Shown: positions 47,601 to 54,725, counted from the stretch's first letter. The stretch: DNA of 64,000 nt from Okapia johnstoni (GCA_024291935.2 CM044306.1:19663001-19727000); one strand, 5' to 3'. The notes: generated by a model not told the origin, from the sequence alone. Made by a program: numbers and translations.

Positions 47601-49722
47601 GCGGGCAACCAAGCAGTTCTTATCTCCGCTCTGAAGGTGAAGAGCCTGAAGAAGGAACCACTCAGATTAACAGGCATCTGGCAGGGTGAGGTAAGAAGCT
47701 GGACTGGACACAGCAGCCCAAACCCTTCTGCCAGAGTTGTAGGGGGACTCCATAGGCCAGCAAACAAACAGGTCTTCTTTGGATCCTTGCAGACTAAAAC
47801 CAGCACCACACTGATCTCTGCTTAGTCACCTAAGTTATCTGCGGGTAGTCATCATGCACAAAGTCAAATCACAAGCTATTGTGGAAACCACTGGTTGAGA
47901 TGTGAGAATATACTATACTACCCAGTGGATATACTGAACTTCCCCAGTGTCTGGGATTCCTCCAGTTCACTTAGAATCCTAGGGTGTTTAGTGCTTAACA
48001 AATTCAACCGTGAACCTGAAATGGTTGCACAACACATTCAAAATACTGCTTGAAGGGGACTTCTCTGGTGGTCCAAGGAGGTAAGAATCAGCTTTGCAAT
48101 GTAGGGGTTGTGGGTTCAATCTCTGGTCAGGGAACTAAGATCCAACACGCCACACAGCAGCTAAGCCCATGCGGCACAAGCACTGAGCCCAGGTAACACA
48201 ACTAGAGAATCCGTGTGCCACAACGGGAGATCCCATGACATGACAAGGGATAACATAATGAAGATCCCATGGGCTGCAACTAAGACCCCACGCAGCGAAA
48301 TAAATAAATATTTTAAAAACAATACTATTTGAAGACCAAGCATTCTGAAGGCTAACAAAATGGATTTTAGGATGATCTGCAACTTGTGTAACCCATTGTA
48401 CATGCCCTCTCTTTTTATATAGCTTGTTGACAATGAATCATTGTTTCAGGGGATTAAGATGAAAATGCCAGGCAAAAGGAAACTGTGATTTTGGACCCAA
48501 AGTGGGAATGGAAAGCTTCTCCTTGTCCCTATGTCCTTCCTTCTCCTGTCTGAGATCATTACATAGTCTGTAGTGTGATGTCCTTCCTGAGGCATCAGAC
48601 TGTACCCACCTCCATCTAAGACCTTCCTACTTTTCCAGAAGATCCTTTCTTTCCTAGAAAAGACCACTTCTCACCCAAAGCTATAAGCCCTTGTGGTGTT
48701 TTTTTCTACTTGAGCTTCTCCAAGATGAAACCGTTTCCAGAAAAAGGAGAATGGATGGGGGCAAGGCTCCTGAACTTAATTGTTGGCCCATCTGATCCAT
48801 TATTTCTGGTTTTAGGATGTGGTTGGTGATCCAAAGGGACTAAAGATTCTAGGTAGCAACTGAGAAGTCTGACTTTAGAGAGAGTCTTGGGACAAGTTAG
48901 AGAGCTATGCTACCACCCCATTATTTGTAACAAGGGGGCTATTTGTTGTAAAAGAAACAGTCATAATATAATATCCAATAGCTTATTTGCAAGACAGTAC
49001 AGTAGTGTATGATGGTAAGGTTAGCACCTCAGCACTGAAGTCTGACTGCCTGAGTTCGAATCCCTCCTCTGCCAACTGCTTGTTCAGTGATCTTAGGCAT
49101 GTTACTCAACTTCTATAAAAGCGTTCTTATCTTCAAAATGGCATAACAACAGCACCTTCCCCTAAGCTTGCAACTTAGCAGTATGTCTGGTATCCTAAAA
49201 CAGCACTCAACCCCCTTAGGGTGGATTGGAACAATTTATATTACAGTAAAGTTTTATGATGTTATTACTGACCGACCACCTTCCATAAGTAGCTGTGTGC
49301 CACAGACTTCCCTTCTGCAAGCAGCCCCCCAGCCAACCTCCTGGCCAGTTATAGGAATCTGAGGAAGGAGGTCAATCACGAAACATTTGAGCAAAAATGT
49401 AGGAGATGGGATCACTGTTAGCGCAGAGGTTGGTTATTAACAACCAGGTAGAATACAAATGGGAAATGGTAGAAAATGGCTAAACAGGGGTTTATCTTTG
49501 ACAGCCGTGCATCAATCAGTAACAATGGAATAATGGAAACAATAGGGTGGTCCAGGCATCATCAAGACCTCAGTGATGGGTAGCTGAAAGGTTCAGAGCC
49601 CAACTCACATTGCTGAAGCTATGGGTGGCTTTAGCGAACTCCCCGCATAGATACAGCCGCTCGCCCTCCGCCATGTAAGATGGAAAGGTGCTTCGCAAGA
49701 CTTCATTTTCTGGGTCCGCCAT
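29111..49722 (-). CDS. ODAD4: ODAD4 (TTC25), outer dynein arm docking complex subunit 4 (complete)
   Basis: TPR protein of motile cilia that helps dock outer dynein arms on axonemal doublets together with ODAD1, ODAD2, ODAD3 and calaxin; loss causes primary ciliary dyskinesia in humans. Coding exons read leftwards: 49722-49609, 47645-47514, 47272-47122, 46495-46434, 46139-45974, 44641-44417, 44233-44026, 39797-39711, 37881-37685, 33866-33766, 32469-32385 and 29643-29111 (stop TAG). GT/AG borders and an unbroken phase give 686 aa, against 672 in human. TPRs lie at about 13-114 and 275-470. The last exon codes a 176-residue Glu/Lys/Arg-rich, probably disordered tail that differs strongly from human. 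The ATG lies in GTCACCATGG, a strong Kozak context. Confidence 0.95.
30610..30705 (+). repeat. MIR SINE fragment
   Basis: 'gttccagagccaggctgtct' then 'aaccccttggccccacgtcc' and 'tcatctataaaatcaag' follow the MIR order. Directly 5' of the next SINE. Confidence 0.55.
30721..30931 (+). repeat. Bov-tA SINE, forward
   Basis: 'ggcttcccaggtggcacagc', 'ggagaaggaaatggcaatcc' and 'gtcggacacgactgagcaac'. Flanked by ACTTATTT at 30713-30720 and 30932-30939. Confidence 0.92.
31850..32150 (+). repeat. CHR-type SINE, forward, long
   Basis: Begins 'tggacttctctggtggtcc' and runs through 'gatcccacatgcctcggagc' and 'gcagcaacaaagacccacc' to an AATAAATAATAAA tail. Imperfect duplication of 'aatacggcagta' and 'aatacgggagta' at the ends. 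Confidence 0.9.
32385..32469 (-). CDS. ODAD4: ODAD4 exon 11
   Basis: Encodes residues 482-509 (ALDDANKGIIEELKKTNYRE onward), the last conserved segment before the variable tail. Acceptor CCCACAG precedes 32469; donor GTGAGT follows 32385. Confidence 0.93.
33477..33597 (+). repeat. CHR-type SINE, forward, short
   Basis: 'ggaattccctggcagtccag', 'tgggttcgatccctggttgg' and 'tgtggccaagaaaac'. Ends about 170 bp upstream of the ODAD4 exon 10 donor side. Confidence 0.85.
33766..33866 (-). CDS. ODAD4: ODAD4 exon 10
   Basis: Encodes residues 449-481 (KLRDFESAVNNFEKALERAK onward), TPR8. Acceptor CCCTTCAG precedes 33866; donor GTGAGC follows 33766. Confidence 0.95.
34984..35150 (-). repeat. CHR-type SINE, reverse
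   Basis: T-rich start, 'tttggctgcactgggtttca', 'cgaccagggatcaaaccc' and 'ggaccgccagggaagtcc'. Perfect duplication CACTGCTTC at 34975-34983 and 35151-35159. Confidence 0.92.
35768..35894 (-). repeat. Bov-A type SINE, reverse, partial
   Basis: 'cagtcgtgtctgactctttg' to 'gggttgccatttccttctcc', lacking the tRNA-like part of Bov-tA. Perfect duplication CATACATACTAT at 35756-35767 and 35895-35906, so the copy inserted as a short unit. Confidence 0.9.
36091..36210 (+). repeat. CHR-type SINE, forward, short
   Basis: 'gggattccctggcggtccag' through 'agcagccagaaaacaaacaa' with an A-rich tail. A second tail-only CHR fragment follows at about 36325-36388. Confidence 0.85.
36325..36388 (+). repeat. CHR SINE tail fragment
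   Basis: 'gaagatcccatgtgctgcaa' and 'gtgcagccaaataaataaat' form the 3' part of a CHR SINE without its head. Confidence 0.7.
36757..37096 (+). repeat. Cetartiodactyl L1 3' end, forward
   Basis: 'acgatacacatgaacttatt', 'gataatcaacagggatctac', 'cactcaatactctgtaataa' and 'tgtaaatcaactatattcca', then an A-rich end. Matches the common artiodactyl L1 3' UTR. Confidence 0.75.
37165..37290 (-). repeat. Old L1 3'-end fragment
   Basis: 'aactttattgagatatgatt' and 'aagtatacagttcaatgatt' resemble the old mammalian L1 tail motif in reverse. Low divergence support. Confidence 0.45.
37685..37881 (-). CDS. ODAD4: ODAD4 exon 9
   Basis: Encodes residues 383-447 (WEEKIPLAKTTLEKTWLFHE, CYLELDQAWEAQSYGEKSQQ), TPR7 and start of TPR8. 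Acceptor TCCCCAG precedes 37881; donor GTACAG follows 37685. Confidence 0.95.
38140..38355 (-). repeat. Bov-tA SINE, reverse
   Basis: 'gtgaagtcgctcagtcgtgt', 'gggttgccatttccttctcc' and 'gagccaccagggaagccc'. ATAACCTTT flanks both sides. Confidence 0.93.
38556..38726 (-). repeat. Bov-tA SINE, reverse, 3'-truncated head
   Basis: 'ctgactctttgcgaccccat' to 'gagccaccagggaagcccc'. Perfect 13-bp duplication ACATTAAGCACAT at 38543-38555 and 38727-38739. Confidence 0.94.
39181..39386 (+). repeat. Bov-tA SINE, forward
   Basis: 'cttccctggtggctcggagg', 'tggagaaggaaatggcaacc' and 'gttggacatgactgagtgac'. Perfect 13-bp duplication TTCCTGAGCTCCA at 39168-39180 and 39387-39399. Confidence 0.94.
39711..39797 (-). 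CDS. ODAD4: ODAD4 exon 8
   Basis: Encodes residues 354-381 (DLPDAKSRALDNIGRVFARV onward), TPR6. Acceptor CCCTACAG precedes 39797; donor GTGAGT follows 39711. Separated from exon 7 by a 4.2-kb SINE-bearing intron. Confidence 0.95.
40229..40527 (+). repeat. CHR-type SINE, forward, near full length
   Basis: 'ggggacttcccaagtggtcc' through 'gcagcaacaaagacccagcg' and 'cagccaaaaataaatt' plus poly(A). In ODAD4 intron 7. Confidence 0.92.
40977..41163 (+). repeat. CHR-type SINE, forward
   Basis: 'gagacttccctggtggtcca' through 'gacccggcacagccacataa'. AATCCTA flanks both ends. A poly(T) run follows at 41162-41173. Confidence 0.88.
41990..43400. other. ODAD4 intron 7 middle part, probably old repeat debris
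   Basis: Purine-rich sequence with phrases common to ancient mammalian interspersed repeats ('ggatatgttaaagtgggagc', 'ggatatgcaggtctgagagc'). A 187-residue minus-strand frame at 42292-42855 crosses it but lacks homology I know and exon borders. No gene called. Confidence 0.4.
43565..43765 (+). repeat. CHR-type SINE, forward
   Basis: 'gagactttccttctggtcca', 'caggttcgaaccctggtcag' and 'aagacctggcgcagccaaac' followed by AATAAATAAAA tail. About 260 bp from ODAD4 exon 7. Confidence 0.9.
44026..44233 (-). CDS. ODAD4: ODAD4 exon 7
   Basis: Encodes residues 285-352 (KAEKVLKKVLEWNKEEVPNK, LVGNLYSCIGNAQIELGQM), TPR4 and TPR5. Acceptor TTCCCAG precedes 44233; donor GTGAGT follows 44026, splitting Tyr353 as TA|C. 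Confidence 0.95.
44417..44641 (-). CDS. ODAD4: ODAD4 exon 6
   Basis: Encodes residues 210-283 (LTVEDLIMTGINYLDTRSDF, IYARERDRKLMQEKWLRDRK), the conserved central linker. Acceptor CCTGCAG precedes 44641; donor GTGGGT follows 44417, after ATA T. Confidence 0.95.
45425..45555 (+). repeat. MIR SINE fragment
   Basis: 'gtggagctggaggttaggag' and 'cacattggacaagttactcc' match MIR core and tail positions. Confidence 0.5.
45735..45870 (+). repeat. MIR SINE fragment
   Basis: 'aagagcactggttctgaaac' then 'cctatgcctcagtttcctca' and 'tctgtaaagtgag', the MIR consensus order. Lies just left of ODAD4 exon 5. Confidence 0.65.
45974..46139 (-). CDS. ODAD4: ODAD4 exon 5
   Basis: Encodes residues 154-208: a basic stretch (KRESKRKGSLKSEK) then VRQLLGELYVDKEYLEKLLL. 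Acceptor TTCCCAG precedes 46139; donor GTATCG follows 45974. Confidence 0.95.
46434..46495 (-). CDS. ODAD4: ODAD4 exon 4
   Basis: Short 62-nt exon encoding residues 134-153 (PSSIKLENKGDLSFLSKQAE), the linker after the first TPR group. Acceptor TTTGCAG precedes 46495; donor GTAAGG follows 46434. Confidence 0.94.
47122..47272 (-). CDS. ODAD4: ODAD4 exon 3
   Basis: Encodes residues 83-132 (GILQKAETLYTMGDFEFALV onward), TPR3. Acceptor CATTTCAG precedes 47272; donor GTGAGT follows 47122, leaving the first base of codon 133 (Ser). Confidence 0.96.
47514..47645 (-). CDS. ODAD4: ODAD4 exon 2
   Basis: Encodes residues 39-82 (ALHLQSGDKNCLVARSKCFL onward), TPR1 to TPR2. Acceptor TTCTTCAG precedes 47645; donor GTGACT follows 47514. 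Borders fall between codons. Confidence 0.95.
48056..48315 (+). repeat. CHR-type SINE, forward
   Basis: 'ggggacttctctggtggtcc' to 'gaccccacgcagcgaaataa' with AATAAATATTTT tail. Imperfect duplication around 'aatactgcttgaag' and 'aatactatttgaag'. Confidence 0.9.
49005..49150 (+). repeat. MIR SINE
   Basis: 'gaagtctgactgcctgagtt', 'gaatccctcctctgccaact' and 'catgttactcaacttctata' follow the MIR consensus closely. In ODAD4 intron 1. Confidence 0.7.
49609..49722 (-). CDS. ODAD4: ODAD4 exon 1
   Basis: Encodes residues 1-38 (MADPENEVLRSTFPSYMAEG onward), the first TPR helix. Start context GTCACCATGG. Donor GTGAGT follows 49609. The 5' UTR extends toward the GC-rich promoter above 49,740. Confidence 0.95.
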
Positions 49723-49935
49723 GGTGACGGAATTCGGAGACGCTGAAGCGGAGAAAGGAAGGAAAAGAAGCCTGAGAACCTCAGGCTAGTTTGTGGAAGC
49801 TCCGTCTCTTAGCAACCGGGAGACGTAAATTACTTCCGGCCCCGCCCCTCGAGCGCGGGGCGGAGTCCTGGGCGCAACCGCCGCCTGTGTAGCGGGTGCC
49901 TAGGAAGCGGCGCACTGGTTAGACCACGACGAGCG
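49723..49935 (-). promoter_or_regulatory. ODAD4: ODAD4 promoter and 5' UTR
   Basis: GC-rich stretch immediately upstream of the ATG, with GC boxes CCCCGCCCCT (near 49,841-49,850) and GCGGGGCGGAG (near 49,855-49,865), no TATA box and an X-box-like RFX site at 49804-49816. Typical of a broad ciliary-gene promoter; the start site is not determined. Confidence 0.65.
49804..49816 (+). promoter_or_regulatory. RFX X-box-like site
   Basis: GTCTCTTAGCAAC: a perfect AGCAAC half-site and a nearly perfect GTYNYY half with a 1-bp spacer, close to the GTYNCC-(0-3)-RGYAAC X-box. It lies about 82 bp upstream of the ODAD4 ATG. RFX factors are the known drivers of ciliary genes; function here is inference. 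Confidence 0.6.
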
Positions 49936-50157
49936 CGTGGCTGTTCGCTTCAAGGAGGCCTCTTTGCGACTTGTAGAGCTGGCAGTTGCACGCTCCATCG
50001 GTTCTTCCCGGAGTTGCTTCGCATTCAGAAGCCACAGTCAGGAAAAAAAAAAATTTACAGCTCGGAAGACAGGGCAAAGATTGGGGGCATAATTCCAGAT
50101 AGGGATAGGGCATTCGTGGCAAGTATTTGTGTACGTGTACCACCCTCAAGAGTGAGC

Positions 50158-50328
50158 CTCTTGGTGACTCCAGACGGTCAAGAATCTGCCTGCAATGCAG
50201 GAGACCTGAGTTCGATCCCTGGGTCGCGAAGATCCCCTGGAGAAGGAAATGGCAACCCACTCCAGTCCATGGACAGGGGAGCCTGGCAGGCTTCAGTCCA
50301 TGGGGTCGCAAAGAGTCGGACGTGACTT
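50158..50328 (+). repeat. Bov-tA SINE, forward (left arm of inverted pair)
   Basis: 'ctgcctgcaatgcaggagac', 'ggagaaggaaatggcaaccc' and 'gcaaagagtcggacgtgact'. It lacks part of the middle (the 'attcttgcctggagaatcc' segment) and abuts the next SINE. Confidence 0.88.
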
Positions 50329-50521
50329 AAAGTGAAGTCGCTCAGTCGTGTCCGACTCTTTGCGACCCCACGGACTGTAGCCCCTCAGGCTCCTCCGTTC
50401 ATGTGATTTTTTCCGGGCAAGAATACTGGAATGGGATGCCAGTTCCTTCTCCAAGGGATCAAACTCCGCTCTCCTGCATTGCAGGTGGACTCTTCTACTG
50501 TCTGAGCCACCAGGGAATCCC
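50329..50521 (-). repeat. Bov-tA SINE, reverse (right arm of inverted pair)
   Basis: 'gtgaagtcgctcagtcgtgt' through 'gagccaccagggaatccc'. It begins where the preceding forward copy ends, giving a head-to-head inverted arrangement. Confidence 0.9.
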
Positions 50522-50557
50522 ATTGAGCTACATAAGCTGCTGGATACATAAGCACCT

Positions 50558-50631
50558 GGCTGGTTAGCTCAGTTGGTTAGAGCAAGGTGCTAATAACACC
50601 AAGGCCCCAGGTTCAATCCCTGTACAGGCCA
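50558..50631 (+). tRNA. tRNA-Ile(AAT)-like gene, probably a pseudogene
   Basis: 74 nt with A box TAGCTCAGTTGGTTAGAGC, an intact GCTC/GAGC D stem, loop CTAATAA (anticodon AAT) and B box GGTTCAATCCC, ending GGCCA. Clear resemblance to nuclear tRNA-Ile(AAT). By eye there is one mismatch in the acceptor stem (G5/A68), one at the top of the anticodon stem and one in the T stem; the invariant TTCGA is TTCAA. No T-run terminator follows within about 40 nt. This argues for a decayed copy. Unlike the SINEs around it, it is not tRNA-Glu-derived. Confidence 0.7.
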
Positions 50632-51007
50632 GCCTGCAAGGATATGACTTAGTGGCTGAACACAAACACCATCCAAGGGAGACAGCGTTGGGCTCGGGAG
50701 TCAGAGTGCTTGGGCTGTCACAGCGCAAGGCACTAGGCCTTAAATTTTCACTTTTGCCAAGTGAAAGTGAAGATGAACCTTCCCGGTGTGAGGATATCCA
50801 TTAGGCTACACGGAAAAGAACTCTGAGTTCAACCTTTCAGTGTAACACATTTAGTGAGCACCTGCTAGTGGAGGGCTCTCACCTCTTCAAGGTCTTTACT
50901 GACATCTTCCCCCATTCCCCTACTCTCCCTGCTCCCCTCTAATAAAAGGTGGGCTAGGTTCTTCTAAGTTCCAAGAAACATTTTGCTTTTATGTTATTTT
51001 TGAAAAA

Positions 51008-51209
51008 TATTTATTTGGCTGCCAGAGGTCTTAGCTGCAGCTCTGGAAATCTTTGATCTTTGTTGTGTGTGGTATGTGGCAATCATTTTGGTTGTGGCAT
51101 GTGGGATCTAAAGGAAACTGGGACACCCCTCCCTCCAACCCCTCTAACCGCCCCCCACCCCCACGTTGGGAGCCCAGAGTCTTAGCCACTGGACCACTGG
51201 GGAAGTCCC
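51008..51209 (-). repeat. CHR-type SINE, reverse, diverged
   Basis: 'atttggctgccagaggtctt', 'ttggttgtggcatgtgggat' and 'ccactggaccactggggaag'. The expected 'ccccgaccagggatcaaacc' part is replaced by a C-rich stretch. Confidence 0.75.
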
Positions 51210-51521
51210 CTTACTACATTACTTTAGAATGGTCAACTTCCAAGCCAACGAAATTGTGAGGGTCTTAGCCTTGTGTACATTAGTGGATGTTCAAAGAAAT
51301 AATTATTAAGGTTTAAATATTAAAAAGATATCCTTAACTACACACAAATGAGTACATGTAAAACTGGGGAAATATGCGTAAGATCTGTGTTTATTTTCTG
51401 GCTATGATGTTGCACTAAAGTTTTTCAAAATGTTACTATTGGAGGAAACTGGGTAAAGTGTACATGGGATGTCTTTATATCCTTTCTTAAAGCTGCATAT
51501 GAATCTGTAGTTATTTCTGTT

Positions 51522-51733
51522 CTGTGCTTAGTAGCTCACTCGTGTCCAACTCTTTGTGATCCCATGGACTGTAGCCTACCAGGCTCCTCTGTCCATGAGG
51601 ATTCTCCAGGCAAGAATACTTGAGTGGGGGGTTACCATGCCGTCCTCCAGGGGACCTTCCCAACCCAGGGATTGAACCTAGATCTCCGGCATTGCAGGTG
51701 GATTCTTTACCATCTGAGCCACCAGGGAAACCC
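51522..51733 (-). repeat. Bov-tA SINE, reverse
   Basis: 'gctcactcgtgtccaactct', 'caggcaagaatacttgagtg' and 'gagccaccagggaaaccc'. Ends 10 bp before the tRNA-Gly-like sequence. Confidence 0.92.
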
Positions 51734-51743
51734 AAACATGATC

Positions 51744-51814
51744 TGTGCCTCCAGGGACTCGAACCTGGGTTGCAAGAATGGGAATCTTCCATGATACTAC
51801 TACACCAGCGGTGT
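51744..51814 (-). tRNA. tRNA-Gly(CCC)-like pseudogene
   Basis: Read on the minus strand this 71-nt segment keeps the full tRNA-Gly(CCC) layout: A-box region TGGTGTAGTAGTATCA, anticodon loop TTCCCAT, and B box GGTTCGAGTCC, ending GGCACA. Compared with the recalled functional tRNA it carries several CpG-decay type changes, and the acceptor stem has about four mismatches (positions 1, 2, 3 and 6), so it should not fold properly. Called a pseudogene. Confidence 0.75.
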
Positions 51815-52182
51815 GATGTAGTTATCTCAAAATGAGTTTAATTTTATAAAGAATAACTTTAGTACCAATATAAAAAAAAATAACACACTTCCTTCCCTGG
51901 AAGAGTTCTGTCTAATCAGGAAGAGACATACATAAACAGTAATGACTACCCAAAGTGATACTGTTATTCAAAGTTCTGTGTGCCTGTGAGGGAGATGAGG
52001 ACAGACTTACTTTCAAGCTGCAGTAATGGTATCAGCGTAAAGATAGTTATATAGATCAGTGGAACAGGATAGAGTCCATAAATAGATTCACACATATTTG
52101 ATTAATTAATGTTGCTAAAGAAACTCATTGGGGAAAGGATCATCTTTTGGACAAATGGTGTTGGAAAAATTGGGTGACCAAA

Positions 52183-52373
52183 GGGCTTCCCTTGTGGCTC
52201 AGCTGTTAAAGAATCCGCCTGCAATGTGGGAGATCTGGGTTCTATCCCTGGGTTGGGAAGATCCCTTGGAGAAGGGAATGGCTACCCACTCCAGTATTCT
52301 GGCCTGGAGAATTCCATAGGCTCTATGGTCCATGGGGTTGCAAAGAGTCGGACATGACTGAGCGACTTTCACT
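52183..52373 (+). repeat. Bov-tA SINE, forward, nested in L1
   Basis: 'ggcttcccttgtggctcagc', 'ggagaagggaatggctaccc' and 'gtcggacatgactgagcgac'. ACCAAA occurs at both edges. Confidence 0.93.
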
Positions 52374-52564
52374 ACACCAAAACAAAATAAACAAAAATCT
52401 GACCCTTACCTTATACAATGTAGACAGATTAACTCAAGAAATTTAAATGTAAGAGGTAGAATTATAAAACCAGAAAAATAGGTGAATGTAATAGAGTGAA
52501 AAACAAAAAACAAATTTGATGTCATCAAAGTGAAAATTCTTTGTTCTTCAAAACAACACTATTG

Positions 52565-52903
52565 GGCCTTCCCTGGTGGCTCAGTGGTAAAGAATTCACC
52601 TGCCAATGCAGAAGACATAGGTTTGATCCCTGGTCTGGGAAGATCCCAAGTGCCAAGGAGCAACTAAGCCCTCGAACCACAACTGCTGAGCTTTTGCTCT
52701 AGAGCCTGGCAGCTGCAACTATTGAACCCACGTGCCACATTAATGAAGCCTGCATGCCCTAGAGTCCGTATTCTGCTACGAGAGAGGTCACTGCAGTGAG
52801 AAGCCTGCACACCACAACTGGAGAGTAGTCTCCATTCATTGAAATCAGAGAAAAGCCAGCACAACAACGGAGACCCAGCATAGCCAAAAATAAATAAATA
52901 AAA
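52565..52903 (+). repeat. CHR-type SINE, forward, nested in L1
   Basis: 'gccttccctggtggctcag' head leading into the CHR body 'gccctagagtccgtattctg' and 'gacccagcatagccaaaaat' with AATAAATAAATAAAA tail. The head resembles Bov-tA, so this may be a hybrid or an alternative CHR subfamily. Confidence 0.85.
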
Positions 52904-53756
52904 TTATATTTTCAAAAAACAACAAAGTTAAATTAAAAGGCGAGCCACAGACTGGGACAAAATATTTGCAAAACATCTATCTGACAAAGAATTTGTATGA
53001 ACAATAAATAAAGAGTTCTTACAACCCCATATAACAAGGCAAATAAAAAGTGAGCAAAAGATCTTAATAGTTATATCATCAGAGAAGATATATGGATGGT
53101 CAATTAGCATATGAAACATGCTCCAGTGTCTTTAGTCATTAGGAAAATACAAAATAAGTCCCGCAAGTAGACACCGATACACACTTCTAGAATGGTTAAA
53201 GTGAAAAAAGACTGAATTTACCGGGTGTTGATGAAGACGGTAAGTAACCGGAATTCTCATACAATGCTGGTGAGAAGGTAAAATGGTTTAACCTCTGTGG
53301 GGAATGGTTTGGCAGCTTCTTAAAAAGTCCAGCACACTTACCATATGACCCAGCCAGTCTGCTGCTAGAAATTTACCCAGGAGAAATCAAAGCTGTATGA
53401 GAACATCCACAGTAGTTTTATCTGTAATAGCCCCAAATTGGAAACATTTCCAATCAACCGGTAAATGTATAAATCATAGTTTATCTTCGTGATGGAATAC
53501 TACTTAGCTGTAAAAAGGAAAGAACTATTGATACATGCATAATATGGATAAATCTCAAAGAAACTATGCTGAACAAAACAATTCATACAAAAAAGACTAT
53601 ATGATTCCATTTATATAGAATTTTAGAAAATGCAAACATAATCTTTATTGCCCAAAAGAAAAATGGTGTATCCTGGGAACACAGTTAGGACAGGGAGGGA
53701 TTGATTACAAAAGAGTAGAAGGAAACTTTGGGAGATGAAGGATGTGTATATTATCT

Positions 53757-53880
53757 TTTTCTTTTTTTTTGGCCATGCCACCCAGCTCTTGGGATCTTAG
53801 TTCCTTGATCAGGGATTGAACTCAGGCCCTCAGCAGTGAGAGGGCAGAGTTGTAACCATTGGATGACCAGGGAATTCCCT
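53757..53880 (-). repeat. CHR-type SINE, reverse, nested in L1
   Basis: Poly(T), 'ggccatgccacccagctctt', 'gatcagggattgaactcagg' and 'ggatgaccagggaattccc'. Confidence 0.88.
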
Positions 53881-54469
53881 ATGTGTATGATCTTGATTGT
53901 GGTAACATTTTGATCATGTACACATGTGTTAAAACTCATCAAATTGTACACCTTAAATGTGTAAATTACATCATATTTCAATTACATCAATAAAGATGCT
54001 TTTAAAAATCCAATAAAATAATAACAGTAATGTGTGCTTTTTGGCAGCTTATGAAACACTTTGTGATCTTCACAGCACCTGAAGAAGGGAGGAAGCAGAG
54101 TATTTGCCTGGTTTCCCAGATGAAACAGAGGGCCTGGGAGAGGTGACAGGGTTTGCCCTAAGCTACAACACCAGAATATAGGTAAGTTGAGCTGGGACCC
54201 ATGCCTTGGATTGGATTGGTAGAGTAAAAGTCACTGGAATTGGATCCCAATCTGTCCCAGCCATTTACTAGCTGATCTGTTTAGTCAGCCCGGTGATGGT
54301 TAAGGCTGGAATGCTCCCTCCCCACCGCTTAACTGACTCTTTCCCCTCCTGCGTGTATCTGTTCAAACCTCTCCTTTGCAATAAGGCAAACCCTGACCGC
54401 CCTATTTAATACTGCAACCTACTTGCCCTCAACCTCTGATGAGGAAATTCTTTATTCATTTACTTATTT

Positions 54470-54725
54470 TTTAATTAATATTTGTATGGAAGTACAGTTG
54501 ATTTAAAATATCATGTTGGTTTCAGGTATACAGCACAGAAATTTAGTTAGACATACACACACACACACATATATATTCTTCTTCAGATTCTCTTCCCTTA
54601 TAGGTTATTGCAAAATACTGAGTAGAGTTCCCTGTGCTAAACAGTAGGTCCTTGTTGGTTATCTATTTTACATATAGCAGTGAGTATCTGTTAATCTCAA
54701 TCTCCTAATTTATCCTTCCCTGATT
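54470..54725 (-). repeat. Artiodactyl L1 3' end, reverse, with an (AC)n tract
   Basis: 'gtacagttgatttaaaatat', 'gtttcaggtatacagcacag' and 'cagtaggtccttgttggtta' are the reverse of the L1 3' end seen at 36757-37096. An (AC)n stretch lies at about 54555-54568. Confidence 0.75.

Larger units (their letters stand above)
52025..53998 (+). repeat. Old L1 (L1M-type) ORF2 end and 3' UTR, split by three SINEs
   Basis: Continuous diverged L1: 'ggacaaatggtgttggaaaa', 'gagccacagactgggacaaa', 'aatgctggtgagaaggtaaa', 'accatatgacccagccagtc', 'cgtgatggaatactacttag' and a poly(A)-type end with AATAAAGATG. Interrupted by SINEs at 52183-52373, 52565-52903 and 53757-53880. No intact frame remains. Confidence 0.8.

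Noticed and set aside
50158..52373. Regularly recurring 20-30 bp words that might look like a CRISPR or satellite array.
   Set aside because: The repeated words are conserved parts of dispersed SINEs in both orientations with irregular spacing; the host is a mammal.
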